Program-made: the position numbers and the translations under genes | Shown: in pieces, positions 1 through 10,967 of the stretch | Position numbering within the stretch: the first letter of the stretch is position 1 | How the letters are laid out: the number at the start of each line of letters is the position of its first letter | Assembly: GCA_930367215.1 (NCBI GenBank) | Contig: OV884057.1 | Span: 245,546,830-245,610,829 of the forward strand | Source: Pollenia angustigena | Lineage: Eukaryota > Arthropoda > Insecta > Diptera > Polleniidae | Length of the DNA: 64,000 nucleotides | Direction of reading: 5' to 3' | Notes under the pieces: generated by a model | Seen by the model: the letters and a program-made list of their open reading frames with translations, nothing else | The model's database searches: none | Told to the model about the DNA's origin: nothing

Positions 1-374
1 TTTGGTATGTATGTGATGGTCTGAAGAATTTTATGGTGTGGCATGATTTGCTTTATTTTACCTTCAAAAAACACTATATTTAGTGTACATCTAGAGAAAA
101 ATCCAAGGTTGCAAAGTTTTAGGCAAATGCTTTTTTCTAAATTTTTAATTCAATATTATCGAAAATCTACTTTTTTACATACTCAAGTTTATATTTCTGG
201 TATTTACTTTTCCTTGCAACATGGAAATCTTTTTTTTTATTTTTTGATATAAAACTCAAAATTTCTTGAATCCGTATAATTCATAAATTGGTGTTGTCAA
301 ACCTAAATGTTTTTGTGTATTCGAAGTTTTTGTTTTAAAAATAAATCTTATTGTGAAAAACATAAAAACTGCTT
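1..374. other. AT-rich DNA, nothing recognised
   Basis: Low-complexity AT-rich sequence. A short open frame at 43-252 has no recognisable motif and its composition looks non-coding. Confidence 0.5.
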
Positions 375-436
375 TTAACCCTTAACTACCCAGTATGCTT
401 TTGTAACGTAACTGACCAGTAGTGTCCAACGGACTC
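375..436. mobile_element. Solitary piggyBac-like end (wide-spaced type)
   Basis: TTAA at 375-378 is followed by CCCTTAACTACCCAGTA. A related block TAACTGACCAGTA and an imperfect palindrome around GTCCAACGGAC begin 42 bases inside the CCC. This is the geometry of the wide-spaced end of the other TTAA elements in the window. No partner end was found, so it may be a truncated copy. Confidence 0.4.
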
Positions 437-473
437 ATTAAAGAAATTAAAGATACTTAAAGAAAAACAAAGA

Positions 474-749
474 GGCTGACTTCCAAAACGTACTAATACA
501 AAGTTTGTATTGAAATGTAAGTGATGCAATGCATAATATTAAAATAAATCTGTATTGCTTTCAAATTAAATGTCAAATATCACAAAGCATCAACTTTGAA
601 ACCGATGCTCTGATTGCTTTTTTGCTGCGTTACTTATACTTACCATTGATGTTTTGGAAGGGTTTGTATTGCATATATATTGTACTGCGGCGTAATGAAA
701 CATTATACTTTGTTCTTATACAAAGCATTTGACGTTTTGGAAGTCAGCC
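474..749. mobile_element. MITE with 18-bp perfect terminal inverted repeats
   Basis: GGCTGACTTCCAAAACGT at 474-491 is exactly the reverse complement of 732-749. The interior is non-coding and contains the start of a chance open frame. A shorter relative with similar ends lies at 4526-4676. I could not read a convincing target duplication, so the superfamily is left open. Confidence 0.75.
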
Positions 750-1464
750 AGACAGTACACATAAAAAAAAATGTTTTAACTTTAATTAGTTATTTTTTGA
801 ACAAATACCTTAAAACATCTTCATTATCACTTTCAGAAAGGGCACGTTCAATCTCTCCCTGTATTATGCTTGTAAAACTAATATTCTGACAAAATGTGCT
901 CTGCGATTGTTTGATTTATTGCAAAAGTAAAAAACAACCTGTATAGAGAATCAAAAAGCAATGATTTCAGCAGTTTCAGAACGGCGCTCACTTGTATGAA
1001 ACTGTGGCATCTCAATTCAAATAATATATTAATGTGTCTATTGGCGCTACTATTTTCGTTTATTGATAATAAATAATAAACTATTTATGCTAAAAATATT
1101 TTTATTGCGCATTTCTATTCATACGACCATCGGGGTAGAATAGGTAAAACGGGGTTTCTCAAATATAGATACTTTAGCTTTTATGAGCAATGGAATTCTA
1201 AAATGTGTTTAAAAATTTTCAGCAGAAGCAAATAATGGTTAATTTTGTATTAAAAGCAATTTTTAAACCAACCATTTCGTTACCAAAAAGTGACAAAATA
1301 ACACGATATATTTAGGGCGGGTAGATATGAATACTTCATGTCGAGTTTTTCCAAAAAGCAAACAAATTAAAATTTTGAGTTAATAACCTCTTCATGATCA
1401 AGTGCGTTATTTTAATTATCACGGCTACTTCACCTCTGCAGTCATATTATAATAATGTATTCAT
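750..1464. other. Non-coding interval
   Basis: No domain, RNA gene or clear repeat boundary seen. AT-rich spacer between two MITEs. Confidence 0.4.
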
Positions 1465-1837
1465 CCCTGCAAATAAAATTGGACCACCTGATCCATTTTG
1501 ATAAAATGGACTGCTCCATGGACTGGTCCGATGTAATGCAAGCATGGACAATGTCATTGTTGAAAAGTGTTTGTAGTGAGACGACATGTCTTCATTTTTA
1601 ACGACATGCATTACTTTTTAAACGACTTCAAAACTAATCCTCTTGAGTATACCATGGAGTAGTTTTAAAACTTCTCCTTAGTGGTCCAAAGGTGGGTTAT
1701 ATGGTCCTCTCCTAGGACATCGTAATGTTAAATAGACCAGGGTTTTTCCATACGTTTGGGTTACTCTTGGACTAGTCCTGGTCCCTTATGGACTACTCTT
1801 TACAGGCGTGTTTGGACTGGTCCTATTATTTGCAGGG
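1465..1837. mobile_element. Family A MITE, complete copy
   Basis: It begins CCCTGCAAATAAAATTGGAC and ends with an inverted version, GGTCCTATTATTTGCAGGG. The interior has many TGGACTGGTCC-type blocks and a GACGACATGTCTTC segment. A second, 3'-truncated copy at 43212-43490 shares this order closely, which shows it is a dispersed repeat. It is non-coding. Confidence 0.75.
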
Positions 1838-3009
1838 ATATTATGATGATGATAAAAAATTAAATTTATATATGGGTAAATCCAAAGTGTTGAACGTGAC
1901 AGTCGTACGCATTAAAAATGCAATTACATTTTAAACAATAAATTTTTACGTTCTCTTAACCCTTAAATAATAGCACTAAGAAAGCACTGTTATCTATGCT
2001 TAAGTTAATGCAGGGCGCGATTCTAGAGCAAAGATAATGGCAAAAGAAGTAGCGGTTCGAACGTGACAATGTAACACTAAAATGTCTTTGGTTTGATTCC
2101 AAAATCTTCAGTATCTTCTTTTTTTAAGCCAAAATCTGGGTCGATACGTGACATTTCGAACGTGAAATTTTTTCCATAATAATTGAACTGAATAATGATT
2201 AAAACAAAATAAATATTTACCGTTAATCCGAATAACATATTGCTCTTTGAACTCTTCCTTAGATAGCAGACCATGTAAGAATATTTTTTTTCCAATAATT
2301 CGAATATCACCTCTTTTCAGGAAGATAATATTAAAGAAAACATACAATAAAACATTCTCAAAAATAAGAAATTACGTTTGCACAACTTTGCAGTCTGATT
2401 GTTCATCTAAGTGAACAAATTTATGGGTAAATTTATAAAATTAGTAAAATCAAAATATTTCTCTTTAACAATATCGCAAAATAATCAGCTTTTAATAACT
2501 TTAAAATTTTCGGTCACGGTGGACCTTTTGACGGATATGCCGATATATGGTGTTATGTGAACGTTTATGAACGTCAGGTGCTCCATTACATCTTTCTTTG
2601 AGGCTAACCTTTGCCTAGACGTGTATATCCGTCGACGTCTAGGAACTTCATGCTGTTTTTGTATCACATAACTAAACACATGACTTTAGTAACCGTTAGA
2701 AACAAAACCTTATTTTTTGCCATTATATAGTTTTTATTTTAAATTTCTAGCAGTTTGGTGTTTTCAGAATATTCCTATCTTGCCTAACGGAAAACCCTTT
2801 TTCAAAAATGGTATACGCGAAAGGGTAAAAAAAGTTAATGCGCTACGCAATAAGACACACAGGGATGCAGTAAGTTAAGTAAACGATATCTTAACAAATT
2901 TTATTATTTAAATAATATTTAAAGGGCCACGGCATTCCCTAACTTCGAAGCAAATCTGCTACGTTTGCTGCTTCATGTGTTATTTAAGTATTATAAATGC
3001 AATACTGTG
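1838..3009. other. Non-coding interval
   Basis: Overlapping open frames on the minus strand (2077-2347 and 2485-2679) carry no motif I recognise. The 2480-2680 part is slightly richer in GC, with an arginine-rich minus-strand frame, and could be a decayed exon, but nothing supports a function. Confidence 0.35.
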
Positions 3010-3732
3010 CCCATGTTCTGTAACTCTCGCGTCGAGAAAGTTTTCGATTGAAATGTGTGAAATGAAACAGAAATGCCATTAATTGAAACAAACAGCTGTT
3101 TTTCTCACTTAACTGTGTCTGTAACTTTTTGGCGAGTACTAGCTGTCACGTAAGGAAATAACTCGCCAATTTACAGAAAAAGAGTGTCTGTAACATTTTG
3201 GTGAGAAAAGTTCCCGCTTTGAACTGTCAAATAAACTCACGAAAAAAATGGGGCGAGAAAAAGTTTTAACACTAAAAAACAATTAAAAATGCAAAATGCA
3301 AAGAATAATAATAATATTATTTTGTTCTTGGCACATTTTTCATTGTTTTATTATTTTGCTTTTAACATTTTAATAATATATACGAATGTCTTCAAAGCTC
3401 GTTTGCAAACAACAAACATTAAAGTCGCTTTTTACTCAATTTGGTATAGCCGACGGTTGTATTTTCGCCGCCGTCGTTGAAAAATTTTAAATTTTTGGTA
3501 AATTTTGGTCGCCGTCAACAATATGTGCTACTGACGTTCTGAACGTCTGCAATGTCACATCGGCTTCGAGTGCAATATTATGACATTTATAACGTAACGA
3601 CGTAATCTCTTTTGATAGTTTTCGACATGAGTTACATACACACATTTCTCTCACTTTTCGAGAAACGATGGAATATTTTGTTTCACAATCTTTTCGATGC
3701 AAGAAGTTCTCACTAAAGTTACAGAACATGGG
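3010..3732. mobile_element. Non-autonomous TIR element (723 bp)
   Basis: CCCATGTTCTGTAACT at 3010-3025 is matched in inverted orientation at 3717-3732. The similarity continues inward through a GAGAAAG..TTTTCGAT..GTGTGAAA region, so the inverted repeats are long but imperfect. TACTG occurs just outside both ends (3003-3007 and 3733-3737) and may be a target duplication. The interior contains a 128-codon minus-strand frame without recognisable domains. Confidence 0.6.
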
Positions 3733-3766
3733 TACTGGTATTATTGCCAACAAAACAGTGTAGTAT

Positions 3767-4172
3767 CCCTGCGGGAAATTTGTGTCAATTGGTCCAACAG
3801 GCTGGTCCCGGGAGTTGTGAAAATAGAACAGGTACAAAAAGAAGAAACTCAAGACCAGTGAAAGGAGAACCAATCATGTAACTGGTTTATGAAGAACAAA
3901 AAGGTAGAAAAAGTAATGAATTACAGTACAGTATTCGCCGGTGGTGTACTACATCGTATTGAAATAATACTACATTTAAGTTACTGTCACTAAACACGTC
4001 CATTAAGAATAGATTTGTGACTTTTCAAATGGTGTCAATTGACCCCCTCCAATGGCTTCCCCATGTAAAAGTGATAGGTCTTATTCATAGTAAGTGTTAA
4101 AACTAGAACCGGTCTCTACCACCAAAGACCTATCACGGCACTACTTTGGTGTCAGTTCAATTCCCTCTAGGG
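3767..4172. mobile_element. Family B MITE, copy 1
   Basis: It starts CCCTGCGGGAAATTTGTGTC and ends with the inverted counterpart around AATTCCCTCTAGGG. An internal pair of inverted arms, GTGATAGGTCTT and AAGACCTATCAC, can form a hairpin (about 4069-4137). The copy at 54269-54628 shares both ends and the hairpin, and a third, interrupted copy lies at 11882-12899. Confidence 0.75.
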
Positions 4173-4525
4173 ATTGTACAATTAATTTTGTTAAGCAAAA
4201 TATGCTTGTCTGCAATGCTGCCAACTCAGCTCTATTCGGGCTAGATATAGACTTCTTTTTGTACTTCAAACGCTCAAAAACCTATTTAGGGATGCACATT
4301 AAAAAAAGCGAATTTCCGTTATTTATTTGTGTTATTAACTTCCAAATTTAAAAATCCCTAGAGAACGGATAAGTTTTGGATTAGTTTGCAATTGGTAACA
4401 AAATGTTCACTTAAGTTTTTTGTTTACTATATATATTAATATATCCCTAATAACAACCTAAAGCTGGGAGGACTTAGACATTAAATGACTTTGAATAAAT
4501 GCAAGAGCCTAATTCATATCAAACA
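4173..4525. other. Non-coding interval
   Basis: AT-rich spacer. No feature recognised. Confidence 0.4.
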
Positions 4526-4676
4526 GGCTGATTTCCTAAACGCAATTTTGAAATGCAGCGCGGAATGGATTATTCACTGAACAACGGTTGCAAAATTTGT
4601 GCATTGTTTTTATTGGTGATAATTTTCTTTAACGCATTTAGTGATGCTTTGTAATACTGCGTATAGGAAATCGGCC
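4526..4676. mobile_element. Short MITE related to 474-749
   Basis: GGCTGATTTCCTAAACGC at the left pairs with GCGTATAGGAAATCGGCC at the right (two mismatches). The ends and the inner TTGAAATG..GTGATGC words resemble the 474-749 element, so this is probably a shorter, older family member. Confidence 0.6.
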
Positions 4677-4827
4677 ATACACCTTAACACAAATGACAAC
4701 TTTTGAAAAAAAACACACGGACTTGATGGTATAAAATCGATTGTCTTACGAAAGGGTGGTAAAACCCTATACTCTGCTTGTCGATTTTGGCGACCGTTCT
4801 TATTTTATTTGCGACCAAAATGTGAGT

Positions 4828-4906
4828 GTTAAACGTTAAGCCCTGGTTCGAGCCCAGCGGCAGTCAAGAATAAAAAAAAAAAATTATAAAATAAATTTTT
4901 ATTTAT
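4828..4906 (+). repeat. SINE-2 head, interrupted copy
   Basis: It contains the RNA polymerase III B-box-like GGTTCGAGCCC (4843-4853) followed by GGCAGTCAAGAAT and an A-rich stretch. The same order, GGTTCGAGCCC then CGGTCAAGAAT, occurs in the better preserved copy at 50041-50275. The Penelope-like element follows at once, and the SINE-2 tail resumes near 5650, so one SINE copy appears split by the insertion. Confidence 0.6.
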
Positions 4907-4965
4907 AAATAAAAATGCTTTTACTTCAAGCTCGAGGCCAGTATTGAAAATAAATTTTATTTTAA

Positions 4966-5319
4966 TATATAAATATAGGTAATGAAACTGAAACGTGTAA
5001 GAAAGTGTATGTTGGAACAACTAAAAACAAATTAAAAACTAGAATTGCAGGACATAAATCCGATCAAAAACACCGGTTGAACAAATTTATTCAAAAAACA
5101 GCATTAACAACCCACTGTGTTGAGAATAAACATTTTCCTGACTTTGATAAAGTACGAGTGTTAGAGAGCGAACAAAATTATAAACGACGCTACATGCTAG
5201 AGATGCTACACATCATTAATATACCAACTACAAAAATGAATTTTAAGATTGATGTGGAGAACTGTTCTCAAAGCTACAAACATTTGATTAACAAGGGGAA
5301 GAGAGTAGGCAATATGTAG
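4966..5319 (+). pseudogene. Penelope GIY-YIG endonuclease, C-terminal part
   Basis: In Penelope-like retroelements this domain nicks the target DNA so that the element's reverse transcriptase can prime. The open frame runs in phase from about 4966 to a stop at 5317-5319. It shows the YVG half of the GIY-YIG signature (VYVGTT, codons at 5005-5022), a spaced arginine and histidine (LKTRIAGHKSD), then the ALTTHC, HFPDFD and ESEQNYKRRYMLEMLHI blocks typical of the family. The GIY half, the upstream linker and the reverse transcriptase are absent because of 5' truncation, and there is no in-frame ATG near the start, so it cannot be an autonomous gene. The remaining frame is intact to the stop, which suggests a fairly young copy. 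Family assignment is strong; activity is excluded by truncation. Confidence 0.85.
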
Positions 5320-5519
5320 TTTTTAAGTTTAGTTTAACAACAGACGCTGCAAGGAAATGAACATTAATTTTCCGTGTTAAATATAAATTATTATTTTTTT
5401 GTAAGTTTACGTATTAATTTTTACATGTATTGTTATTGTTGTTTTTTCTATGTCGTTTATTATGATTGTTTTTATTTTTTGTATGAGTTTAACATTGTAC
5501 TTATATTTATAGACAAGCC

Positions 5520-5548
5520 CAGATGATGATACTCAAAGAGTATCGAAA
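5520..5548 (+). ncRNA. Hammerhead-ribozyme-like motif of the Penelope element
   Basis: It reads CAGATGAT, then a perfect stem GATACTC-AAA-GAGTATC, then GAAA and TATCGG. This follows the hammerhead order CUGAUGA, stem II, GAAA, with one core change (A for U at the second position). Penelope-like elements are known to carry such ribozymes near their terminal repeats. Cleavage activity is uncertain because of the altered core base. Confidence 0.65.
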
Positions 5549-5649
5549 TATCGGCAACTATTAAAATAAAATTTATTTTCAATACTGGCCTCGAGCTTGA
5601 AGTAAAAGCATTTTTATTTATACGTATATTAAAAGGTCGAATAAAAACA

Positions 5650-5766
5650 ACTTAAGTTAAAATAAATTTTTATTAATTTCATGTTGTTTCCTTTCTTCAT
5701 AAAAATAATTTTATGAAAATTAAATTTGATGAACTTTATTCTAATTAAAATATCTAAATTTGGGGA
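5650..5766 (+). repeat. SINE-2 tail, interrupted copy
   Basis: The stretch TTTCATGTTGT..CCTTTCTTCATAAAAATAA..ATGAAAATTAAATTTGATG is shared with 41430-41570 and 50155-50275. At 50 kb it directly follows the tRNA-like head. Here the head is at 4828-4906, on the other side of the Penelope insertion. Confidence 0.65.
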
Positions 5767-6376
5767 AAAAAACACTTTCAAAAAAGGTGTTATTGAAAAG
5801 AATAAAAATGCTACCTAAAGCTTCAGTATCTGAATTGAATGTTAAATGATCTCATACTCAATAAAATTTTCAACAAATATTCTTTTGATTTATTTGCCCA
5901 TTTTTACCATCTTTCAGAAATAAGTCATTAAAATGTATTTAACAGTCCTTTTTTTTAATTTAAACCTTTTTAGCACTTTTTTTCGTATGTTTTCACGCGT
6001 TTTATGTCCCCACACTTGGCACCACTGGTTGTCTGTTTTACATCGAATAGGGTTTTTTCTCTGTGTGTATTTGTATTCGCATGGGGCAAGGAGTATTCTC
6101 AGTACATTAGGTGGGATGAGTCGTTAATGAAGGTTAAACATATATTTGCATAATTTGCACGTTATTTTTTCGTTCTCACAATGCTTTTTTGTTTTAGCAA
6201 ACACACAAATACACATTTCTCGTTTTATTCTACTCATTGGTTTTTTTCTCAACCTGATTTTGAAATTAGTTTTTATTTTATTTTCATGTTTGTAAATGTT
6301 TGACTATTTGTTGCTTTTTTATTTCATTTGTATAGTTTAGCGTTTTTCGTTCAAGAATTTATAAAGAGATATGGTG
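5767..6376. other. Non-coding interval
   Basis: AT-rich spacer with T-runs. Open frame 5933-6127 has no recognisable domain. Confidence 0.4.
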
Positions 6377-6687
6377 CAAAGGGTATGTATAAGTTTGTCA
6401 TTCCGTTTGTAATTTCTATAATATTGATGTACGACCCTATAAAGGATATATATTTTGGGTCCTTATGAGGAGCGAAGTTGATTTAACGTTGTCCGTCTGT
6501 CCGATGAAATGGATTTTCCGAAGACCCCATATATGATGGGGGCCAGGTTATTATACATTTATGTCATATATGGTCCGGAATTGTTAGCTATTGAAATTCA
6601 GCCACATCGGTCCACAAATGGCTGAGATATGAGAAAAAAACCACGACTGTCTTAATTTTTTTCCTTTAAAGGTCCAATTAGACGTGA

Positions 6688-6799
6688 CATTACCATACCA
6701 ACACTGTATTACGAAAACGACATAAACATACCGTACAAACCAATTCAATTTTTGTATCTACGGTCATACAGTGGCTATGGTAATACAGTGTTGGTAATG
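6688..6799. mobile_element. Short MITE with near-palindromic ends
   Basis: The left end CATTACCATACCAACACTGT and the right end ACAGTGTTGGTAATG are inverted copies, with a 4-base difference in spacing. Total length is 112 bp. It interrupts the family H repeat. Confidence 0.65.
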
Positions 6800-6939
6800 T
6801 GTTTTTTTTTTTTTGTTTTTTTATACACATTTTAGGCATACACATACACATTAATTCATGTATATGCTATGCCGCTCCAATAAAGAAACAAACTAATAGA
6901 CTCAATATATTTTAATTTAACGCTTGTTCAGTAAAAGCA

Positions 6940-7040
6940 TTCGTAGACGAGTTGTTAAGTTCTCTCCTGAGACTGATGATATTGCTAGTTCGAATCCCAA
7001 AAAGAATTTTTTTTGAATTTTTTTTTTTTTATTTAATTTT
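6940..7040 (+). repeat. tRNA-like SINE fragment
   Basis: GCTAGTTCGAATCCC matches a polymerase III B box. About 40 bases upstream, TAGACGAGTTGTTAAG resembles a degenerate A box. The T-rich run that follows could be a tail. There is only one clear copy, so the family is not established. Confidence 0.4.
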
Positions 7041-7794
7041 TTTATGTTCTAAAAAACGATTTTAAGATTATAAAACGAATTTCACACATCTACTTTGGCC
7101 AAAGAGGAAACGGGCTTAGGTACAAATAAATTTTTTTTTATATTATTCGGCATGACGAAATGAAAAGTTGGTGTGGCTCAATTAATATTTATTTATACCT
7201 ATCTAAAGAACGTTATTTATGTATATAACTTTTTGTTCTTATCTCATCAAGGTGAAGGGTATATAAGATTCGGCATAGCTTACTTGTTTTTATTGAAGTT
7301 AGATTGAGAATACAGTTTTTTTCTCTTAATGAACTATAATTGCTTGTTTACACAACATTTATTTTGTATATATTTGAGTGAAGGCAATTTCAGCTGTTCA
7401 TAGATTCAAAGGTCTTAATGCCTGTTTTTCAACCAAAAATGGAAATTTTCGTTTAGGAATTTATATTGAAAACAATTACAAATTTGAGTTTTTTTTTTAT
7501 TGTTGTCGCAATATAAATTCCCAAGCGAAATTTTTATTTTATTTTGGAAAAGTGGCAGTCAATAAAAAAAAGACTAAAACTTTTTTCTGTTATCACCTGT
7601 AATCAAAGTTGGAATATTTATGTGAGCTTGGGATCTTTCTTAAAAAGAAACTAATACAATTGTTTGCCCTAAACTGCTTCCGCTGAACAATTTTTCCGAA
7701 ATGTTGATGGCACACCATCCTTTGACTTTGAATTTTTTCCGTGTAAAGGCACTTTTGCGTGTAAAGGCACTTTTGCACGATATGTATCTAGCAA

Positions 7795-8478
7795 CTAGCT
7801 GACCCGACAGACATTGTCCTGTCCAAATTAGGAAAAATGATTGCGTTCGATTTATAAAATCCGTTAAAAAGATACGAACATTTGAAAGAAAAATTAGTCA
7901 AATCGAAAGTAAATCGAAAAAAGTGGTCGTTAAAGTGGGCGGAGCAACATTTTCTTTCCGTAAAAACCTAAGTTGGACCATGGCGATGATTTAAAGAAAA
8001 AATCGTCCAAATCGGTCAAGCCGTTCTCAAGTTATGCGCTTAATAGAAAAAGTGGGCGTTAAAATAGGCGTGGTACATTTTTCTTTCGATGAAAACGTAA
8101 AATGGATTAATACAAACATTTAAAAGAAAAATAAGTCAAATCGATGCAGCCGTTTTTTGATTTTAGGTAAATCGAAAAAAGTGGGCGGGGCAAAATGTTT
8201 CTTTCCGTAAAAACCCAAGTTGGACCATGGCGATAATTTTAAAGAAAAAATCGTCCAAATTATTTAGAAGTCATTGGTGGTGCAATATGAAAATTGGATT
8301 TTGCTACGCCCTTCCGCCCGCAGATCGAAAATCAAAAATCAGACTTCAAAGTGTCACCCGCCTGAATATTCTGAAGATTCGCTAAAAATTTCATCAAAAT
8401 CGGCCCTTCCGGTTTGGAGTCCATACGTTACATACATACATACATACATACACACATCCTATTTTATATAGATATGCT
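7795..8478 (+). repeat. CTAGCTGACCCG-type dispersed insect repeat
   Basis: It begins CTAGCTGACCCGACAGACAT, contains repeated GTGGGCG and AAATCGxxxxAG units, includes TTTCATCAAAATCGGCCC, and ends with a CATA microsatellite and TTTTATATAGATA. This arrangement is widespread in insects. A related block begins at 10968. It is non-coding, and the 8274-8471 open frame is a by-product. Confidence 0.7.
8432..8456 (+). repeat. (CATA)n microsatellite
   Basis: About six CATA units near the 3' end of the surrounding dispersed repeat. Confidence 0.85.
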
Positions 8479-10324
8479 TGTCAAATTTCCCACTGCAAAA
8501 TGTAAACATATCGTTTAAAGGATGCCACATTTTGTATATTATTAACATTATTTTCATGATTGTAATGCATTATAAGAAGCAAAAATTCCTATATTCTATT
8601 TTCTTAAATTATTTAGTTAAATACATCAAAGTTTTAAAGAAGAATGATTACGAAAACAATATAGGGCATGGTGCTGGTGTCTTGTTATTGAGAGTTCTGC
8701 TGCAAACAAAGCTCGTAATTCAACAAACGTGAAACAAACATATGCAACGGGTAAGTAAATAATAATATTCTCTCACTTTGACTTAATAACAAAGTGTCAT
8801 TAAATTAATGCTAATGTGTCCTTTCTCAGATGTTACTGCGTCATCGCACTGAAGATATGTTCTGTGAGGCCGATGTGTAATCCCATTGATGACATAATTT
8901 CATTTTTACCCTGATGACACTTTGGTCAAGTGATGTTAAGGGTGACATCACCATGATGAAAAGTGTCATGGGGTCAAAAACGAAGACACTTGTTAAGTAC
9001 TGATATCAAAATACATCAGCGTTATGACGCCTTTTCTATCAGTGTAGGCAGATTTGTCTAATTTTTACTTCTCTTCTTTCAAATTTAAGAAATCACTTGT
9101 GATAAGAATCAGAGATTTACACAGAAAAAGATATACTCGCGATAAGTTAAGTTTTTATACTTACTTTAAATAGGATTATAAAATTCTTAAACCAAGTAAA
9201 AAAAAGTTTGAATTTTATTTGGTAGTGCCATTCTGAGAGCAAACTTACAAAGTGAGCGTATAGCTTATTCGTCTCATCCCGCAGCATTGCGTTCTATTTG
9301 TGTGTTTTCCAAAGTTTCTTTTAGAAACTACAACAAAATTATACAAGTAGTTCAAAACGATTTGCTTGTTGTGTGTAGAAACAACAAAAACAACAGAACC
9401 AGACGAAAACACATTATTTTCATGTTCAAAAAGTAAAATTGGGAACTTTGCTTCTCATTAGTTAATATTGTCAGAAAAATATGTACATTAAGTTTTTAAA
9501 GTAAAAATCCATATCGGGAATGATGCTGGCTGGTATTTTGTAATTGAAATTCTATAATGTGAAAAACGGGTAAGTAAGTCAATCATAATAAAATCCTCCT
9601 TCTAATTTTAGTTTTGGCTTATTTCAAGTACGAATTCGGGATTAAATATGGATAAGTTAAGTACTTCGCAATTGAATAAACCATACATTAAGCAATCTTT
9701 CTGTACTTGATTCAAGAAAATCCGTGTGTACCGTAGTATTGATACAGCCTCAGATTGATTTGAGTACGGACGGATTGATTTATCTTTTGATTGTACGTTT
9801 TTAAGTTGTTCAGTATTTAATGTTGGACACCTAAATTTTAAAATGGAACACTGTGCACCGAAAACATTAACAATTGCAAACATTGCCTCTGCCTGGGAAC
9901 AAAAACCAAAGTAACTGGAAAGGAGTTGGTCACGATTTAGCCGAAATCTTGAAATGTCATCAAGCTAATTTCCGTACTAAGCAGACGCAAAAAAATGCTC
10001 TTTTGTTACGGGCTCGGTACTAATTTCAAATCTTAATTTGGAATCACTGGTTAGGATGAATAAATTAATGTTGAGTGAATGGTTGAATGAGTTGGTTTTG
10101 GGTGGATGTTTTTTTACACTCCTTTTATTTTTTTTTCGTTAGCATGTTCTTAAATCTCTTGTGTATTTTATTTTGATTTCATAATAACGTTTTATTTCTG
10201 TTTTTCTACTCTCCTTCTGTTTTAACAAAATTTGGATTTTTTTTTTTTGTTTTGCTTTTTTCTGAAATCCGTTTAAAATATTCATATTAAATAAAATATT
10301 TTATATGTTTTTACGGTTTTAAAT
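8479..10324. other. Interval without a recognised gene
   Basis: Two intron-like stretches are present: 8751-8829 (GTAAGT to TTCTCAG) and about 9559-9611 (GTAAGT to ATTTTAG). Both are preceded by a similar GGxATGxTGCTGG..AACGG context. The exon sides do not give an extended conserved frame, so no gene is called. Open frame 9608-9883 (minus) is not recognised. Confidence 0.35.
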
Positions 10325-10814
10325 GTTATTACCAGGGAAACCAGAAATATGCTCTAAAAACCACGTTTTATGCGCATTAAATATGCAGTAAAAACTGGAA
10401 AATATGCCCTGAAAAATGTTGAAAATATGCCCTAAAAATTAAAAATTGATCATTTAAAGACACAATATTCAAAAATTTAATAACAAAATTTAAAAAAAAA
10501 ATTTTAAAATATTATCGCTTTAGCCCATGTTATGTTCAAATTCACATCCATATGGGTGTTTGTCTTAAAGGGATTTTAGCTACGGTCACTAAATTGTTAA
10601 AAAAATGGTAACATTTAAAACCGATTGTCCGATGAAAGGATTCAAAAATAATTTAATTTGCAGTAAAATATTTTTGGGACGAATTTAATTTAAATACCAT
10701 CATAATTAGATAGCTTGCGGCCACAAAGAGTCTATTTTGGATGTGAAATTATAGTTCGATCCTCACAATTTGCATAGGCTTCGTCCATATTTGATCAAAT
10801 TGTCTACAAAATTG

Positions 10815-10935
10815 GAACTTGTTCTTTGCGCACAAGGCTAACATGGACAGACAACCAGCTAGACGGACGGATGGTCATCGTTAGATCACTTTAGAAAGTG
10901 ATTCTGAGGCGATCGGAATACTAAAAGATTGGTCC
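10815..10935 (+). repeat. Family E dispersed repeat fragment
   Basis: The block TTTGCGCACAAGGCTAACATGG, GACGGACGGATGG, CATCGTTAGATC, AGAAAGTGATTC recurs at 27120-27240 and 39965-40110 in the same order. It is non-coding. Confidence 0.65.
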
Positions 10936-10967
10936 AGATACAAATCGCATAGCATTTATTTTTAACT

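Larger units (their letters stand above)
4907..5622 (+). mobile_element. Penelope-like element, 5'-truncated, with inverted flanks
   Basis: The segment is bounded by a ~60-bp inverted repeat. 4907-4966 is the reverse complement of 5562-5622, both containing the block that reads CTTCAAGCTCGAGGCCAGTA at the left. Inside lie the end of a GIY-YIG endonuclease frame, an AT-rich 3' untranslated stretch and a hammerhead-like motif. Penelope-like elements are known to combine reverse transcriptase with GIY-YIG, to be 5'-truncated and to have terminal repeats in either orientation. The reverse transcriptase part is missing here. Confidence 0.85.
6377..7290 (+). repeat. Family H dispersed fly repeat, copy with insertions
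   Basis: It opens with GGGTATGTATAAGTTTGTCA and continues through ACCCTATAAAGGATATATAT, GGGTCC and GTCCGTCTGTCC. It ends near 7290 with AAGATTCGGCATAGC. The same ordered blocks recur at 53283-53945 (reverse) and 60945-61300. A small MITE and a tRNA-like segment lie inside. It is non-coding. Confidence 0.7.

Noticed and set aside
3487..3873. 128-codon minus-strand protein, longest frame in the first 15 kb
   Set aside because: It runs across the boundary between two unrelated TIR elements (3010-3732 and 3767-4172), so it cannot be an evolved gene.
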